Positions 1-9,121 are shown, counted from the first letter of the stretch. The stretch: DNA of 64,000 nt from Paenalicyclobacillus ferrooxydans (GCF_001399675.1 NZ_LJCO01000069.1:1-64000); one strand, 5' to 3'. Program-made: numbers and translations. Notes: generated by a model not told the origin, from the sequence alone.

Positions 1-219
1 TGTGAAGAGCAGAATCCCCAACTTGTGGGACTCCTTGTGAAAGAGACAGGTGAAGCCTAGACGGTTCACAAGCGAGGGCTTAATCAACTCCGGCACGAAT
101 CACACATCATCCCATCAACCATGTGGTCATGGTTGGGCAAGCATGGCGAACCGCCGTATGCGGACCCGCATGTACGGTGGTGTGGGGAGACGGGGGCTTC
201 TTACCCCCTCTTACCCGAT
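1..219 (+). mobile_element. 3' end of a group II intron (domains V and VI), partial at window edge
   Basis: This is the terminal ribozyme part of a group II intron; the rest lies left of the window. Around 152-178 there is a domain V-like hairpin: ACCGCCGT pairs with ACGGTGGT (one G-T pair), followed by a 2-nt bulge and an upper TGCG/CGCA stem with a tetraloop. A second hairpin with a GGGGG/CCCCC stem (about 184-215) matches domain VI, and the sequence ends in a CCCGAT tail typical of bacterial group II introns. The exact 3' splice point (about 219) is inferred. No reverse transcriptase reading frame is visible here; it may lie upstream or be missing. The element reads rightward, against the antiporter gene whose 3' end it enters. 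Confidence 0.72.
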
Positions 220-2135
220 TGTACAAATTGAGTAATGTCTTCGCGTTCCCCGACCACAAGAACGGTGTCCCCGACATGGAGCTCAGTGTGCCCGTGCGGT
301 ACAATCGGCTTTCCATCCCGTACAATGGACATAATCAGCAGGTTGCCAGGAAACTCAACCTCCATCAGGCGCTTACCATGATAGGCGTGACTGCACAGAC
401 GTACCTCTTGAATCTGCATGTCTCCAGGCCCGCGCAGAAGCTGCGTTGACACGGGATGATTGATTAACTGATCCATCAAGGCGACCTCGGCAAACTGCGA
501 ATTAATGACGACGAACGGTGCACTCTGACGGTGCTCCTCAAACAATCCGAGGTCTCGAATCGAGCAAATGACAGATTCGACTCCAAGTGAAACTGCAGCG
601 CTTGCGAGTTGAATGTTCAGATGGTCGTCAGAGGTATAAGCAACCAGAGCTTTCGTTCCCTGTGGATGAATGTCCATTTTTGCCAATGCCGGGAGACAGT
701 TTTCGATATCCTGGTCGCCTTGTCCTATATCCTCATGGTGCTTCGTGGGTTGTTCGATGGAAAGCCCTGTTTCCAACAGTGCTTGGTCCCAAGCCTGAAC
801 CCACAAAAAACGCTGGCTTTTAACGGATAACTCATCGACGAGCAATTTAGCCCCAGGCAGGTTACCGACAATGACAACTTGACGATCCACTGCGTGATCG
901 CGATGCGGGAGCAGCTTCCCAAAAACTACTGGAGATATGATGGCTGTCAACATGGCAACGAGGATGATGGCCGTATCTACTCCGCGACTGATTGCACCGA
1001 TTTGCATCCCTACTGCAGCTGCCGCAACCGTTACACTCATTTGAGTGGTCAGCAGTGCAGCGCCTGACAAGGTGTCGCGCCACGAGTAGCGTGATCGCAA
1101 CAAAAGAACGGGAAGTCCCTTAAATACGTAAGTTGCAATAAACAGGACTGGCAACAGGATAAGGGCCTTTGGGTCTGAAAACAGGGATCGAAAATCAAAG
1201 TCGACGCCAACCATGATAAAGAAAATGGGAATGAGAAACCCAAAACCGATTGCATCGAGCTTATGGAATATATCTGACTTTGTTTCTTCGTTGACCAAGC
1301 CAACGAGTACCCCGGCCAGGAATGTTCCAAGGATAACTTGAACGCCGAGTGACTCTGCAAGGACCAGAAAGACAATCATGATGGCCATCGAGGCTCGAAT
1401 ACCCAGTTGTGCTGTGCCGTGAGCCAGGTTTTTAAAGGACCTGTAGTTTGAAAAACGGCGAAATAATCGGTACATGAAGAGTAAAGCAAAGATCAAAATG
1501 AACACGAACAATACTTTTGGCGAGAACCCGCCCTGGAACAGTGAAGCAGCAACGGAGATGAGCAGCATCGTCACAAAGTCAGCAAACATTGCCGCCGCCA
1601 GAATCAGTTGTCCGAATTCAGAATCCAGCAGGTCGTACTCTTTTAAGACGGGTACGACGATGGTCAAAGACGTGGTGGTAATGATGAGGGCAAGCAGAAA
1701 GGGACTTCGAATCAGGTGCAGGTGGTGCAGATAAATGGACAGCGCGATCGAAAGTCCGAATGTGAGGACGCAGGAAATCAGTGCAAACGCCAGCGGATTT
1801 CTGATCAGGCTGAACATACCACGGGTGACGCGGGCACCTTCTGAAGAAGTTGAATTTTGAGCCTGTGTGCGGCGTTTCGGCAGCAGTGTCTTGAAGTCTA
1901 ATTCAAGTCCAGATACGAACATTAAGTAAGCAAGGCCGAAGAACTGTAAGAACTGCAGCCACTGAGATGATTGAATGATGTTGAATCCACTTTTCCCTAC
2001 AATCACCCCCACAAGAATCTCGCCAACCACAATGGGGATGCGCACAACTTTGATCTTCGAAACAATCAACGGCACAAGCAACGCCAGTACCGTCACAATC
2101 AAGAGCGACTCCAGAGAAAACGTCGAATTTTCCAT
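201..2135 (-). CDS. Kef/CPA2-type monovalent cation:proton antiporter with TrkA-like C-terminus
   Basis: A 644-residue membrane protein. Residues about 1-400 form a Na+/H+ exchanger domain with some 12 hydrophobic segments (VGEILVGVIVGKSG near the N-terminus, LGTFLAGVLVG in the middle). Residues about 420-560 resemble a worn RCK/TrkA-N Rossmann domain (VVIVGNLPGAK), and the end is a TrkA-C domain (HVGDTVLVVGERED). The family exchanges K+ or Na+ for protons across the cell membrane; the ion here cannot be read from sequence. The ATG at 2135 follows an AAGGAG site. The last five or six codons and the TAA lie in the group II intron end, so the native C-terminus has been replaced by a few residues. 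The gene is probably still functional. Confidence 0.88.
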   Translation of the reverse strand: MENSTFSLESLLIVTVLALLVPLIVSKIKVVRIPIVVGEILVGVIVGKSGFNIIQSSQWLQFLQFFGLAYLMFVSGLELDFKTLLPKRRTQAQNSTSSEGARVTRGMFSLIRNPLAFALISCVLTFGLSIALSIYLHHLHLIRSPFLLALIITTTSLTIVVPVLKEYDLLDSEFGQLILAAAMFADFVTMLLISVAASLFQGGFSPKVLFVFILIFALLFMYRLFRRFSNYRSFKNLAHGTAQLGIRASMAIMIVFLVLAESLGVQVILGTFLAGVLVGLVNEETKSDIFHKLDAIGFGFLIPIFFIMVGVDFDFRSLFSDPKALILLPVLFIATYVFKGLPVLLLRSRYSWRDTLSGAALLTTQMSVTVAAAAVGMQIGAISRGVDTAIILVAMLTAIISPVVFGKLLPHRDHAVDRQVVIVGNLPGAKLLVDELSVKSQRFLWVQAWDQALLETGLSIEQPTKHHEDIGQGDQDIENCLPALAKMDIHPQGTKALVAYTSDDHLNIQLASAAVSLGVESVICSIRDLGLFEEHRQSAPFVVINSQFAEVALMDQLINHPVSTQLLRGPGDMQIQEVRLCSHAYHGKRLMEVEFPGNLLIMSIVRDGKPIVPHGHTELHVGDTVLVVGEREDITQFVQSGKRG

Positions 2136-2249
2136 ACAACACTCCTTATCTTGATGGTAAACCTTTTATCTTCGTGTCACTGTGCCACAAGTATAAACGA
2201 TTGACGCGTTGTTGGTAGTTTTGCTCCAATCATGTGTATGTAACCAGAG

Positions 2250-2287
2250 TAAAACAGATACCTGAACCCGGGCGGGGTCAGGTATCT
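2250..2287 (-). terminator. Rho-independent terminator after the deacetylase gene
   Basis: A 32-nt near-perfect hairpin at 2256-2287 (arms AGATACCTGA and TCAGGTATCT with a GC-rich top) is followed on the minus strand by GTTTTAC. It lies about 55 nt past the stop of the polysaccharide deacetylase gene. Confidence 0.6.
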
Positions 2288-2343
2288 AGTGTTGTTGAAG
2301 GATTCATGGCAAGGATTCATGGCCGGGGTTGATGGAAAAGGGT

Positions 2344-3312
2344 TCACCGCAGAGACGGGGCCAGCATTTTGGCGAAGTCTGAAATCGGCATATCCTCCCA
2401 GACTCGAAGGCGGTGCAGTTGGTACGCTCCTTGGTTGGCATTCGCATATCCCGGGTGTTCTGTAAAGGCCAACAGGTAACCGTCTGTTTGTAAATTGCGG
2501 ATGGTCGTTGCAGTGTATTTACTGCTCGGGTAACAGAAGTACAGTACGGGGTGGTGCAGATGAGCCGTGAGCACTTTTGCAGAATTGATGAGTTCCCTCT
2601 GTTGCGCAGCTTGGGTCGCCAAAGACATGTCAATATGGTGAATGGTGTGAGACTCCACGTCGATAACACCGCTCGTCTCCATAGCGGATAACTGTTGCCA
2701 GGTGAGCATCGCGAATTTCCCTGTGTGGCCGACTGCACCCGTTATCAGGAATACAGTTGCTGGAAAGTTGTATTTCTGAAGGACCGGGTAAGCGTTGGAA
2801 TAGACACTTTCATATCCATCGTCAAACGTGATCACGATGGGACGCGAAGGAAGTGCGCCTTTTCGATACATCGCAGCATATAACTGTCCGAGGTGAATCG
2901 GGTGAAACCCGTGTTGATGGAGCCAAGCCATTTCGGATGAAAATTGTGTTTGTGACATGCCAAGGCTGTTGTGCGGAAGATACGTGACGTCGTGGTACAT
3001 CAGGACGGGTACAGAAAGTCCCAGGTTAGGTTTATTGACGCTTGTGTGCTCGTATTTCACTGGTGATGCCGTCCAATGCGTACCCTCAGGTGTTGTCTCG
3101 ACAGGACGAGTGGGGCGATGGTGAGACTCCTCAGTCTGGATTCCCATTCGAGTTTCTGGTTTTGGGGCTTGCGCGGTGGTCTCTTGAATGCCGCGGATCC
3201 TCGATGATGACTGAGGAGCACAACCAGCGACGAACAACAGGGTCAAGCAACTGCAAAGTGTTGTCAATCGTGCAGCGGATCGAGCGAGCTTCTTGAAACG
3301 AGTTTGTCTCAT
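2344..3312 (-). CDS. Polysaccharide deacetylase (NodB-type) lipoprotein
   Basis: A 322-residue exported protein. The N-terminus is basic, then hydrophobic, and ends in the lipobox LFVAGC, so it should be a membrane-anchored lipoprotein. After a Pro/Thr-rich linker comes a NodB deacetylase domain: PVLMYHDVTYL, ITFDDGYESVY (metal-binding Asp-Asp motif) and SHTIHHIDMS (metal-binding histidines). Such enzymes remove acetyl groups from peptidoglycan or other surface sugars. A start at 3312 is preferred to the longer 3336 start because GGGAGGAG lies at a suitable distance before it. The gene has its own terminator and looks monocistronic. Confidence 0.9.
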   Translation of the reverse strand: MRQTRFKKLARSAARLTTLCSCLTLLFVAGCAPQSSSRIRGIQETTAQAPKPETRMGIQTEESHHRPTRPVETTPEGTHWTASPVKYEHTSVNKPNLGLSVPVLMYHDVTYLPHNSLGMSQTQFSSEMAWLHQHGFHPIHLGQLYAAMYRKGALPSRPIVITFDDGYESVYSNAYPVLQKYNFPATVFLITGAVGHTGKFAMLTWQQLSAMETSGVIDVESHTIHHIDMSLATQAAQQRELINSAKVLTAHLHHPVLYFCYPSSKYTATTIRNLQTDGYLLAFTEHPGYANANQGAYQLHRLRVWEDMPISDFAKMLAPSLR

Positions 3313-3718
3313 GCAGTTAGACGCTCCTCCCATCAAGATTCTGGTACCGTTATCGACTCAACATTTATGGGTCTGCATAATTATGGGTTTACATCACATG
3401 ATTGGTTTCCAGCGTTATTGGCTTGAATCGTTATCGTTTCAGTCGTGCCAGTTTGAGTGTAAATTTGGACAGCAGCAGATAGGATGGGCGCACAACTGCA
3501 TGTTATACACCGACTTCCATGCGTTTGGCATACATGAAGCCGTGACCCGCTGGGGCAGGTTAAGCAAAACGGGATTGAGGTGCCCGTGAATTATGCGGGG
3601 AACAACAGGGTCCTGCAGGACGGCGGGGGGCTTGGTAAGGTGGGGTATATCAGCATTAGCCCAAGCCGCTACTGGGGGCAACGGATCAGCACTATCAAGG
3701 GTATGTTCTGAGTCATCG
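3313..3718. other. Intergenic region with one possible coding remnant
   Basis: A 406-nt gap between two genes on the minus strand. No convincing gene is present. On the plus strand the frame 3538-3711 is open with a protein-like composition (NYAGNNRVLQDGG, then YISISPSRYWGQ) and ends at TGA 3709-3711. It has GTG codons at 3580 and 3586 but no good ribosome site, and it is preceded by a stop at 3535-3537. It may be the tail of a decayed gene. I do not recognise it. Confidence 0.3.
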
Positions 3719-5458
3719 TCACGGACTCTGCCTCGGTCTGTGCAAAGCCTCTATCAAATCGGTATACGGGAGTGCATTTAAGACATTCTCTTGGTACAAC
3801 CATCCGCGCTGTGCCATCCGAACGCCATAGTTGATGTTCTGAAACTCACCACGATGATGAGTGTCGGTGTTGATCGGAACCAACATGCCCTTCGCCTTCA
3901 CAGTGCGGAGCGGTTGCTCAAAAATATCGAGTCGGTTCGGATTGGCGTTCAGTTCCAGCATCACTCCATGAGTGAACGCAGCCTCAACAATCCGATTTAG
4001 ATCTAGGTCATAGCCGGATCGCCTGCCCAAAATTCGGCCCGTCAAATGACCGATGATGTGGACTGCGGGATGTTCGATGGCGCGCAGGATTCGCTCGGTC
4101 ATCTCCTCTTTGGTTTGATGCATCGCACTGTGAACGGATGCGATAACGAGATCGAGCTCGAACAGCGTGTCGTCAGGTAAATCAAGCCGGCCGTCGGCTA
4201 AGATATCAACTTCAGAGCCGTGGAGAATTCTGACTGGTGTATGCTTTTGTACCTCGGCGATTTCCTCTCGTTGTTGGCGAAGCCTTTCGGGTGTTAGACC
4301 GTTTGCGATGGTCAGGGATTGAGAGTGATCTGTGACAGCGATGTACTCATAGCCAAGTTCCTCTGCCATTTGAGCGATTTCAGAAATGGACAGTGAGCCG
4401 TCGCTCCACGTCGAATGCACGTGCAGATCACCCATAATGTCTGATGGCTGAATGAGTCTCGAGGGCGTGCACAGGAGACCATTGTCCTCTCGTACCTCCG
4501 GCGGGAAATAGGGTAATCCGAGCAGGGCATAAATCTCTTCTTCGCTGTTGACTTGAAGCGAGTCACGATTCCATTCGATGTTCTGCTGCATCAGCAGACC
4601 CGATATGACAGCTTGATGGGTCTGATCGCCCGTCGTCTCCATCAACCTTCGCGCATAGTCCGCCTCGGTGACGGTATGAATGTGGACTGGGATGTCGTCG
4701 CCGTGAACAGGCAGCAAGACGTTAAAGCCGCTTTGTCCAGAGATGGGGTCAGTACTGTTTTTTGACAGGTCCTCTCTGCAAACGGGGTCTTTGCTGGTCT
4801 TCTTCTGGAGCGTGAATTGGGCTGCCCACTCGGTGAGCGGGCCTGCATTGTCCAGTGCGGCGATAACTTCAATCTCCGGAACTGCAACAACGGACCGTCG
4901 GAGCGATCCGGTGAGAGACGCACGTGACACGCCTTGTATCTGAGATACCAGTTCGACCAGTTGGATTCCTAATGGCCAAGCCAGGGCAATCGGTATGGAG
5001 TGTTTGCGGTCCAAAAACACCCGCAGGTCCCGCCGAAGGCGGGCAAGGCGTTTGCTGCCAATACCGGGGACGCCTTGGAGGCTGCCATTTTGAAGCGCTC
5101 GGTTCAGTTCCTCAGCACAATGGATGCCGAACTGGTGAACGAGAGCATGCGCCGTCTTTGGGCCAATACCAGGGAGACGCAACAGTTCTGCGCAAGACAG
5201 TGGAATGTTAACGTGTAAGCGCTGCAGTAAGGCTTGCATGCCGCCTTCTTGCAAGGCGGTGACCATCGCGAGGGTTTCACGTCCGACCCCTTTGATACTG
5301 CCAGGCGGAAGGCTGAGGATCTCCCCGATTGAAAGAGGGGAGTCAGAAATCGCATCAGCCGACAAACTGTGAGCCCGAATACTGTATAGATTCGCACCCT
5401 CAATGGCCCATAAATCATTTGCCAGTCTGAGACATCTTACAATCTCCAACTTGTCCAT
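3719..5458 (-). CDS. polX: PolX-family protein: helix-hairpin-helix, degenerate polymerase domain, intact PHP phosphoesterase domain
   Basis: 579 residues, the usual PolX length. The N-terminal third carries helix-hairpin-helix motifs (LPGIGPKTAHAL, VPGIGSKRLARL). The nucleotidyltransferase signature GSLRR is present, but the catalytic Asp-x-Asp that normally follows reads Glu-Ile-Glu (VPEIEV), and the third catalytic Asp position also seems lost (VHIHTV). The C-terminal PHP domain keeps its metal ligands: DLHVHSTWSDG, AVTDHSQ, GSEVDIL, ASVHSAM, HIIGHLTGR, NTDTHH. In family members the PHP domain gives 3'-5' exonuclease or phosphoesterase activity. This copy is inferred to be a nuclease or DNA-binding repair protein rather than a polymerase. 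The ATG at 5458 follows GGAAGGGG. Confidence 0.85.
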   Translation of the reverse strand: MDKLEIVRCLRLANDLWAIEGANLYSIRAHSLSADAISDSPLSIGEILSLPPGSIKGVGRETLAMVTALQEGGMQALLQRLHVNIPLSCAELLRLPGIGPKTAHALVHQFGIHCAEELNRALQNGSLQGVPGIGSKRLARLRRDLRVFLDRKHSIPIALAWPLGIQLVELVSQIQGVSRASLTGSLRRSVVAVPEIEVIAALDNAGPLTEWAAQFTLQKKTSKDPVCREDLSKNSTDPISGQSGFNVLLPVHGDDIPVHIHTVTEADYARRLMETTGDQTHQAVISGLLMQQNIEWNRDSLQVNSEEEIYALLGLPYFPPEVREDNGLLCTPSRLIQPSDIMGDLHVHSTWSDGSLSISEIAQMAEELGYEYIAVTDHSQSLTIANGLTPERLRQQREEIAEVQKHTPVRILHGSEVDILADGRLDLPDDTLFELDLVIASVHSAMHQTKEEMTERILRAIEHPAVHIIGHLTGRILGRRSGYDLDLNRIVEAAFTHGVMLELNANPNRLDIFEQPLRTVKAKGMLVPINTDTHHRGEFQNINYGVRMAQRGWLYQENVLNALPYTDLIEALHRPRQSP

Positions 5459-5571
5459 TCGTGGTCACCCCTTCCGATTGTTACTGCTCTCTCTATCGTA
5501 GACCAGCCTACGGATTTTCAATCTGTGAGTGCAGTTGTGTCGAGAGTGCAATCCTGTTCAATCAGAGGTAA

Positions 5572-5615
5572 CATATACGTGCATAGGTATATGCCTGAAT
5601 GAGCTTAGCCTAAGC
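5572..5615. promoter_or_regulatory. Two inverted repeats upstream of the DinB gene
   Basis: CATATAC and GTATATG form a perfect 7-bp inverted repeat with an 8-nt spacer (5572-5593). GCTTAG-C-CTAAGC is a second perfect palindrome at 5603-5615, just before the ribosome site of the DinB gene. Their position suggests operator sites, but no regulator can be named. Confidence 0.35.
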
Positions 5616-5641
5616 TTTATAGGATGAGGAGGAATTTTCGG

Positions 5642-6091
5642 ATGGTTAAAGAGGTTGCAGACCAGTTGGCCCTGCTTACGATGATTCACGCAACAATTGA
5701 TAAGATGGTTGAGGGGCTCTCAGATGAGGAGTGGACGAAGAAGAGCGGCGAAGGTTACAACAGTGTAGCCGCTGTCATCGATCATGTGCTTCTTGTTGAG
5801 GAGAAGTTCCTCTCTGTCTATACAGGGACAATCAGCGACGTAAATACACAGACTCCTTTTCAGAGCGCGCCTGCTGACTTGGCCGACATTCGCAGCCGTT
5901 GGGAAGCCAGCTTAGGCAAGGCAGAGTCAACCCTCTCCGGGCTGACTGAATCTGATCTCGATGCACCTGCTATCAAGCTCGGCGTTGGTGAGCTCAACAA
6001 GCGGCAGCTGCTCGCATACATGATTGCTCACACAGCACATCATCGCGGCCAGATTCCGATTATCAAAAAACTGAACCAAGGAGTGAAGTGA
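5642..6091 (+). CDS. DinB-family protein
   Basis: 149 residues with the four-helix DinB/YfiT layout. The putative metal-binding histidines are in VIDHVLLVEEKF (about residue 50) and IAHTAHHRGQI (about residue 130). Members are metal-dependent proteins, often linked to bacillithiol-dependent transferase chemistry; the substrate here is unknown. The ATG at 5642 has AGGAGGA eight to nine bases before it, which is better than the upstream in-frame ATG at 5624 that lies in the ribosome site itself. The stop TGA (6089-6091) abuts the GTG start of the next gene, so the two are probably translated together. Confidence 0.8.
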   Translation: MVKEVADQLALLTMIHATIDKMVEGLSDEEWTKKSGEGYNSVAAVIDHVLLVEEKFLSVYTGTISDVNTQTPFQSAPADLADIRSRWEASLGKAESTLSGLTESDLDAPAIKLGVGELNKRQLLAYMIAHTAHHRGQIPIIKKLNQGVK

Positions 6092-6457
6092 GTGGAGTTT
6101 GTCACACTCGCGGCCATCTTTGGGTTTCTCGCGGTGGCACTGGGCGCTTTCGGCGCCCATGCCCTCCGGGACAAGCTTTCTGCTGCCAATACACTTGGCG
6201 TCTATGAAAAAGGCGTCGCTTATCAGATGTATCATGCACTGGCTTTGTTTGGCACCGGTATTCTGCTTCATGTCGGTGCCACCCACAGTAACCTGGTACC
6301 GATTGCAGGCTGGCTTTTTGCAGCCGGGATTGTGCTCTTTTCGGGAAGCCTGTATCTGCTCAGTCTCTCTGGTAAACGGGCTCTCGGTGCAATCACGCCG
6401 CTTGGTGGTCTCTGCTTTCTAGCCGGTTGGGTACTGATATTGTTTGCTGTGGTGTGA
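6092..6457 (+). CDS. DUF423 family small membrane protein (YwdK-like)
   Basis: 121 residues with four hydrophobic segments. The N-terminal block FGFLAVALGAFGAHALRDKL is characteristic of DUF423, as are GTGILL, GWLFAAGIVLFSGSLYLLSL and ITPLGGLCFLAGW. The biochemical role of the family is not established. Translation starts at a GTG directly after the stop of the DinB gene, with AAGGAG overlapping that gene's end. The two form a two-gene operon. Confidence 0.88.
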   Translation: MEFVTLAAIFGFLAVALGAFGAHALRDKLSAANTLGVYEKGVAYQMYHALALFGTGILLHVGATHSNLVPIAGWLFAAGIVLFSGSLYLLSLSGKRALGAITPLGGLCFLAGWVLILFAVV

Positions 6458-6507
6458 CGCACCGTCCACGTGAACGTCGCGCTTGACGTAAAGGTGCCAG
6501 GAGGGTC

Positions 6508-7446
6508 CTACACTCGTTTTTGGATTCCGCGGATAGCACCGTGTGGAAGCACTGCGTGGACTCCACGAGTTTGATTGACGATCTGTGTCACTCGAAGGTC
6601 CACGACCACACTGGCGAGTGCGAGTGCCTCAGCCCGTGTCAACGGATACAACTCCACCATAAACTTCACCATTTCCTCAAGAGCCATTGCGGTTGCCTCG
6701 TTCAGGTCCTCATGAAACCCAAATGTGATCCATGCCGAGGGTGTTTTTGCTCTCGGCATGCTTAGATTCATGCCCTTGAGCAGGAAAAACGTCAAGTCGA
6801 CTACCTCCATGCCGCATTCAATCGCAGTCACCGAAACCTCCCCGTCACCCTGAGCTGCGTGTCCATCCCCGGTGGAGAACAATGCCCCTTCAGTTGCAAC
6901 AGGTAAGTACAATGTGCTGCCCGCAATCAACTCTTTACAGTCGATGTTTCCACCGCAAAAACGCGGAGGGACGGTTGAGTGGATCCCAGGCTCCGCGGGG
7001 GCCAAGCCCATCATACCCATGAACGGTTGCAAGGCAACTTGATGTCCAAACTGGTTTGTGCCGGTCATGGTGTCGATATCGATGGACCAATTCAGGCGTG
7101 TCCGGTGCCCGGCATCCGCGATGCCAAGGCGCTCGTTCACTGCATGGGGGAATCCTCCAGCAACATTCCAGCCCCATTTTCCCGGGGTAATCTGATTCAC
7201 CTGTACGGCAAGTACATCACCAGGCTCTGCACCTCGTACGGCCACAGGGCCAATCAAGGCATGCCCACGGTCAGTCTCGGGGTGACGCCCTTCAAACGTG
7301 GATCCGGACGGAGCAATTGTCCAGCCTGCATCGAGCGTCTGAAATCGGACCGTATCGCCAGAGTCAATGGTCAAGACAGGCGGAAATTCACGTGAAAAGG
7401 ATCCCCTGAGTGTATCCCTGGACGGTGCAAGGTGGTGGATCGCCAT
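6508..7446 (-). CDS. Acetamidase/formamidase family amidohydrolase
   Basis: 312 residues, full length for the FmdA/AmdA family, which hydrolyses formamide or acetamide to ammonia and the acid in the cytoplasm. Family features include TGPVAVRGAEPGDVLAVQV-like text (here IGPVAVRGAEPGDVLAVQ), PRFCGGNIDCKEL (metal-site region) and FSTGDGHAAQGDGEV. The ATG at 7446 is chosen because GGAGG lies nine bases upstream; an earlier frame start at 7467 would place that site inside the gene. It faces the methyltransferase tandemly with a 49-nt gap but no obvious functional link. Confidence 0.9.
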   Translation of the reverse strand: MAIHHLAPSRDTLRGSFSREFPPVLTIDSGDTVRFQTLDAGWTIAPSGSTFEGRHPETDRGHALIGPVAVRGAEPGDVLAVQVNQITPGKWGWNVAGGFPHAVNERLGIADAGHRTRLNWSIDIDTMTGTNQFGHQVALQPFMGMMGLAPAEPGIHSTVPPRFCGGNIDCKELIAGSTLYLPVATEGALFSTGDGHAAQGDGEVSVTAIECGMEVVDLTFFLLKGMNLSMPRAKTPSAWITFGFHEDLNEATAMALEEMVKFMVELYPLTRAEALALASVVVDLRVTQIVNQTRGVHAVLPHGAIRGIQKRV

Positions 7447-7495
7447 ATCAATCATCCTCCATAACATATCGGTTGTTTACACTTATATCGACGGC

Positions 7496-9058
7496 TCACA
7501 ACGACTCAAACATGTTTGCACAAAATTCCTCAATCCGTGCTTGGTCTATCGCTTCAATGCGATAGACGTCAAAAATCAATTGGTCAATCGTTTGTTGGAG
7601 CAAAACTGGGTCGTAGGCGGTTTTAGATCGGCGAACTTCGACAATTTCCTCGGCAATATTTGCAATGCGGTGCTTGATTGTTGGCTCCGGTTCAACATAT
7701 GGGAGGCGCTTAATGTACCCGGCTGTGACCATGTTTGTGCGATTCAAAACAGCTCGGATCAAGTATTTGACGAGTAAGCTGTTGAGAAACCCGAGTATGT
7801 AAAAGAGGTCTTCTCTCGACTTTGCAAAGAAGTTCCCGTTCACGCCAAACAGGCAACCCGCAGGTAAATACGCTGCAGAGAACTCAATTCCCATCGAAGA
7901 GCACGTGACGCCTTCCCGAAAGTAATATTCTGCATTGCGCGCCAGAAAGTCTTTATTGTTCATGCTGGCCGTTTTCCAGTCTCTGCCAATCCAGTATGGG
8001 GTCTCGTAGAACCATGCATCTCCGGCGCCGCCATTCTTGTAAAAAGGTACCCAAGTGTCGTCGTCCGATCCGTTACCAGAGGTGGTTGCACCAAAGGTGT
8101 CGCCGCCCGCGTCAGCCGATGGTTGTCCAGGGTTCCGTCCAACCCTGTCTGGTTCATTACATTTGCGCAGGAACTTTGCGTCGTTTCCAGTTGATATGCC
8201 AGTGCCTCCTGCAACGATGTCTCCCAACCGAGTGCCCGTGGTCTGAAATATCTCAATTATGCACTTTGGTACATTGATGAAAAAGGTGTGGTTGTCCATC
8301 TGCATGAAGTACTTTTGTTCGATCCGCTGGACCCTGTTTATACCAGGGCAGTGATACGACTGTTCATCCGGGAGTCGATCTACTAAATGCATGACATGTG
8401 CAGCACGCCTCGCTGCATTGATCTCACCCGTGCGCTTTTCGAGAATCAGGATGGCTGTACGGACGTCAGCATTCTTTTGATGGAATAAGCGGCGAGGAGC
8501 AAGCGTGATTTCATGAATCAAACAGTTGTCCACAACATATTTTCGGAAATTTTTGTAGTATACGTTAGTAAGAAAGGAATCTTGAACAATGACGCAGAGC
8601 ACCCCGCCTTCCCTGAGGGAGCGGATGGCGTGAACAACAAACATGGAGTACATGTTCTGGATACCGACATCCTTGAACTGCACGTCTAACCGAGAACGAT
8701 TTTGCTGAATATACACACTTTCTCGCTTTGACTTGTATGGCGGATTGCCAATAATCGCATCAAAACCACCCTGCTCCGAAGCAAGGAAGTCCTGACACTC
8801 GGCATTGATATGTGGAGGGAGACTGGCCACTGCTGTCGGATCGATATCAAAAGCGAGAATAGATGCTGGATGGACCCCGTGGCGTTGCAGGGACTCGACA
8901 AAGATGCCATCGCCGGCAGCTGGGTCGAGAATGGAGACATGATGCATTTGTTCTTGTGCCCTGCGAATCTGTAAAAAGGTCAGCAACCGTTCTACCATGT
9001 AGTCTACGGTCTGAATTGGAGTTGAGTACTGCCCGAGGCTGCGCTTGGTATCTAACAT
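7496..9058 (-). CDS. N6-adenine DNA methyltransferase (TaqI-like class), apparently without a partner nuclease
   Basis: 520 residues. The N-terminus has GQYSTP, then the SAM-binding motif I DPAAGDGIF and the catalytic motif IV NPPY inside IIGNPPYKSK. This is the arrangement of type I/IIG-like N6-adenine methyltransferases. The C-terminal half (TGISTGNDAKFL, then VTCSSMGIEFSA) resembles target-recognition regions of this class. No PD-(D/E)XK or other nuclease motif is evident in the protein, and no restriction gene is nearby, so it may be a solitary or defensive modification enzyme. ATG 9058 is preferred over GTG 9067, because the CGGAG site would overlap the latter. Confidence 0.85.
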   Translation of the reverse strand: MLDTKRSLGQYSTPIQTVDYMVERLLTFLQIRRAQEQMHHVSILDPAAGDGIFVESLQRHGVHPASILAFDIDPTAVASLPPHINAECQDFLASEQGGFDAIIGNPPYKSKRESVYIQQNRSRLDVQFKDVGIQNMYSMFVVHAIRSLREGGVLCVIVQDSFLTNVYYKNFRKYVVDNCLIHEITLAPRRLFHQKNADVRTAILILEKRTGEINAARRAAHVMHLVDRLPDEQSYHCPGINRVQRIEQKYFMQMDNHTFFINVPKCIIEIFQTTGTRLGDIVAGGTGISTGNDAKFLRKCNEPDRVGRNPGQPSADAGGDTFGATTSGNGSDDDTWVPFYKNGGAGDAWFYETPYWIGRDWKTASMNNKDFLARNAEYYFREGVTCSSMGIEFSAAYLPAGCLFGVNGNFFAKSREDLFYILGFLNSLLVKYLIRAVLNRTNMVTAGYIKRLPYVEPEPTIKHRIANIAEEIVEVRRSKTAYDPVLLQQTIDQLIFDVYRIEAIDQARIEEFCANMFESL

Positions 9059-9121
9059 TCTATCCACTCCGGTCGACAGCAGTATACCATGTCGAATGAG
9101 GCAGAGGGGAAGGGATTATCA

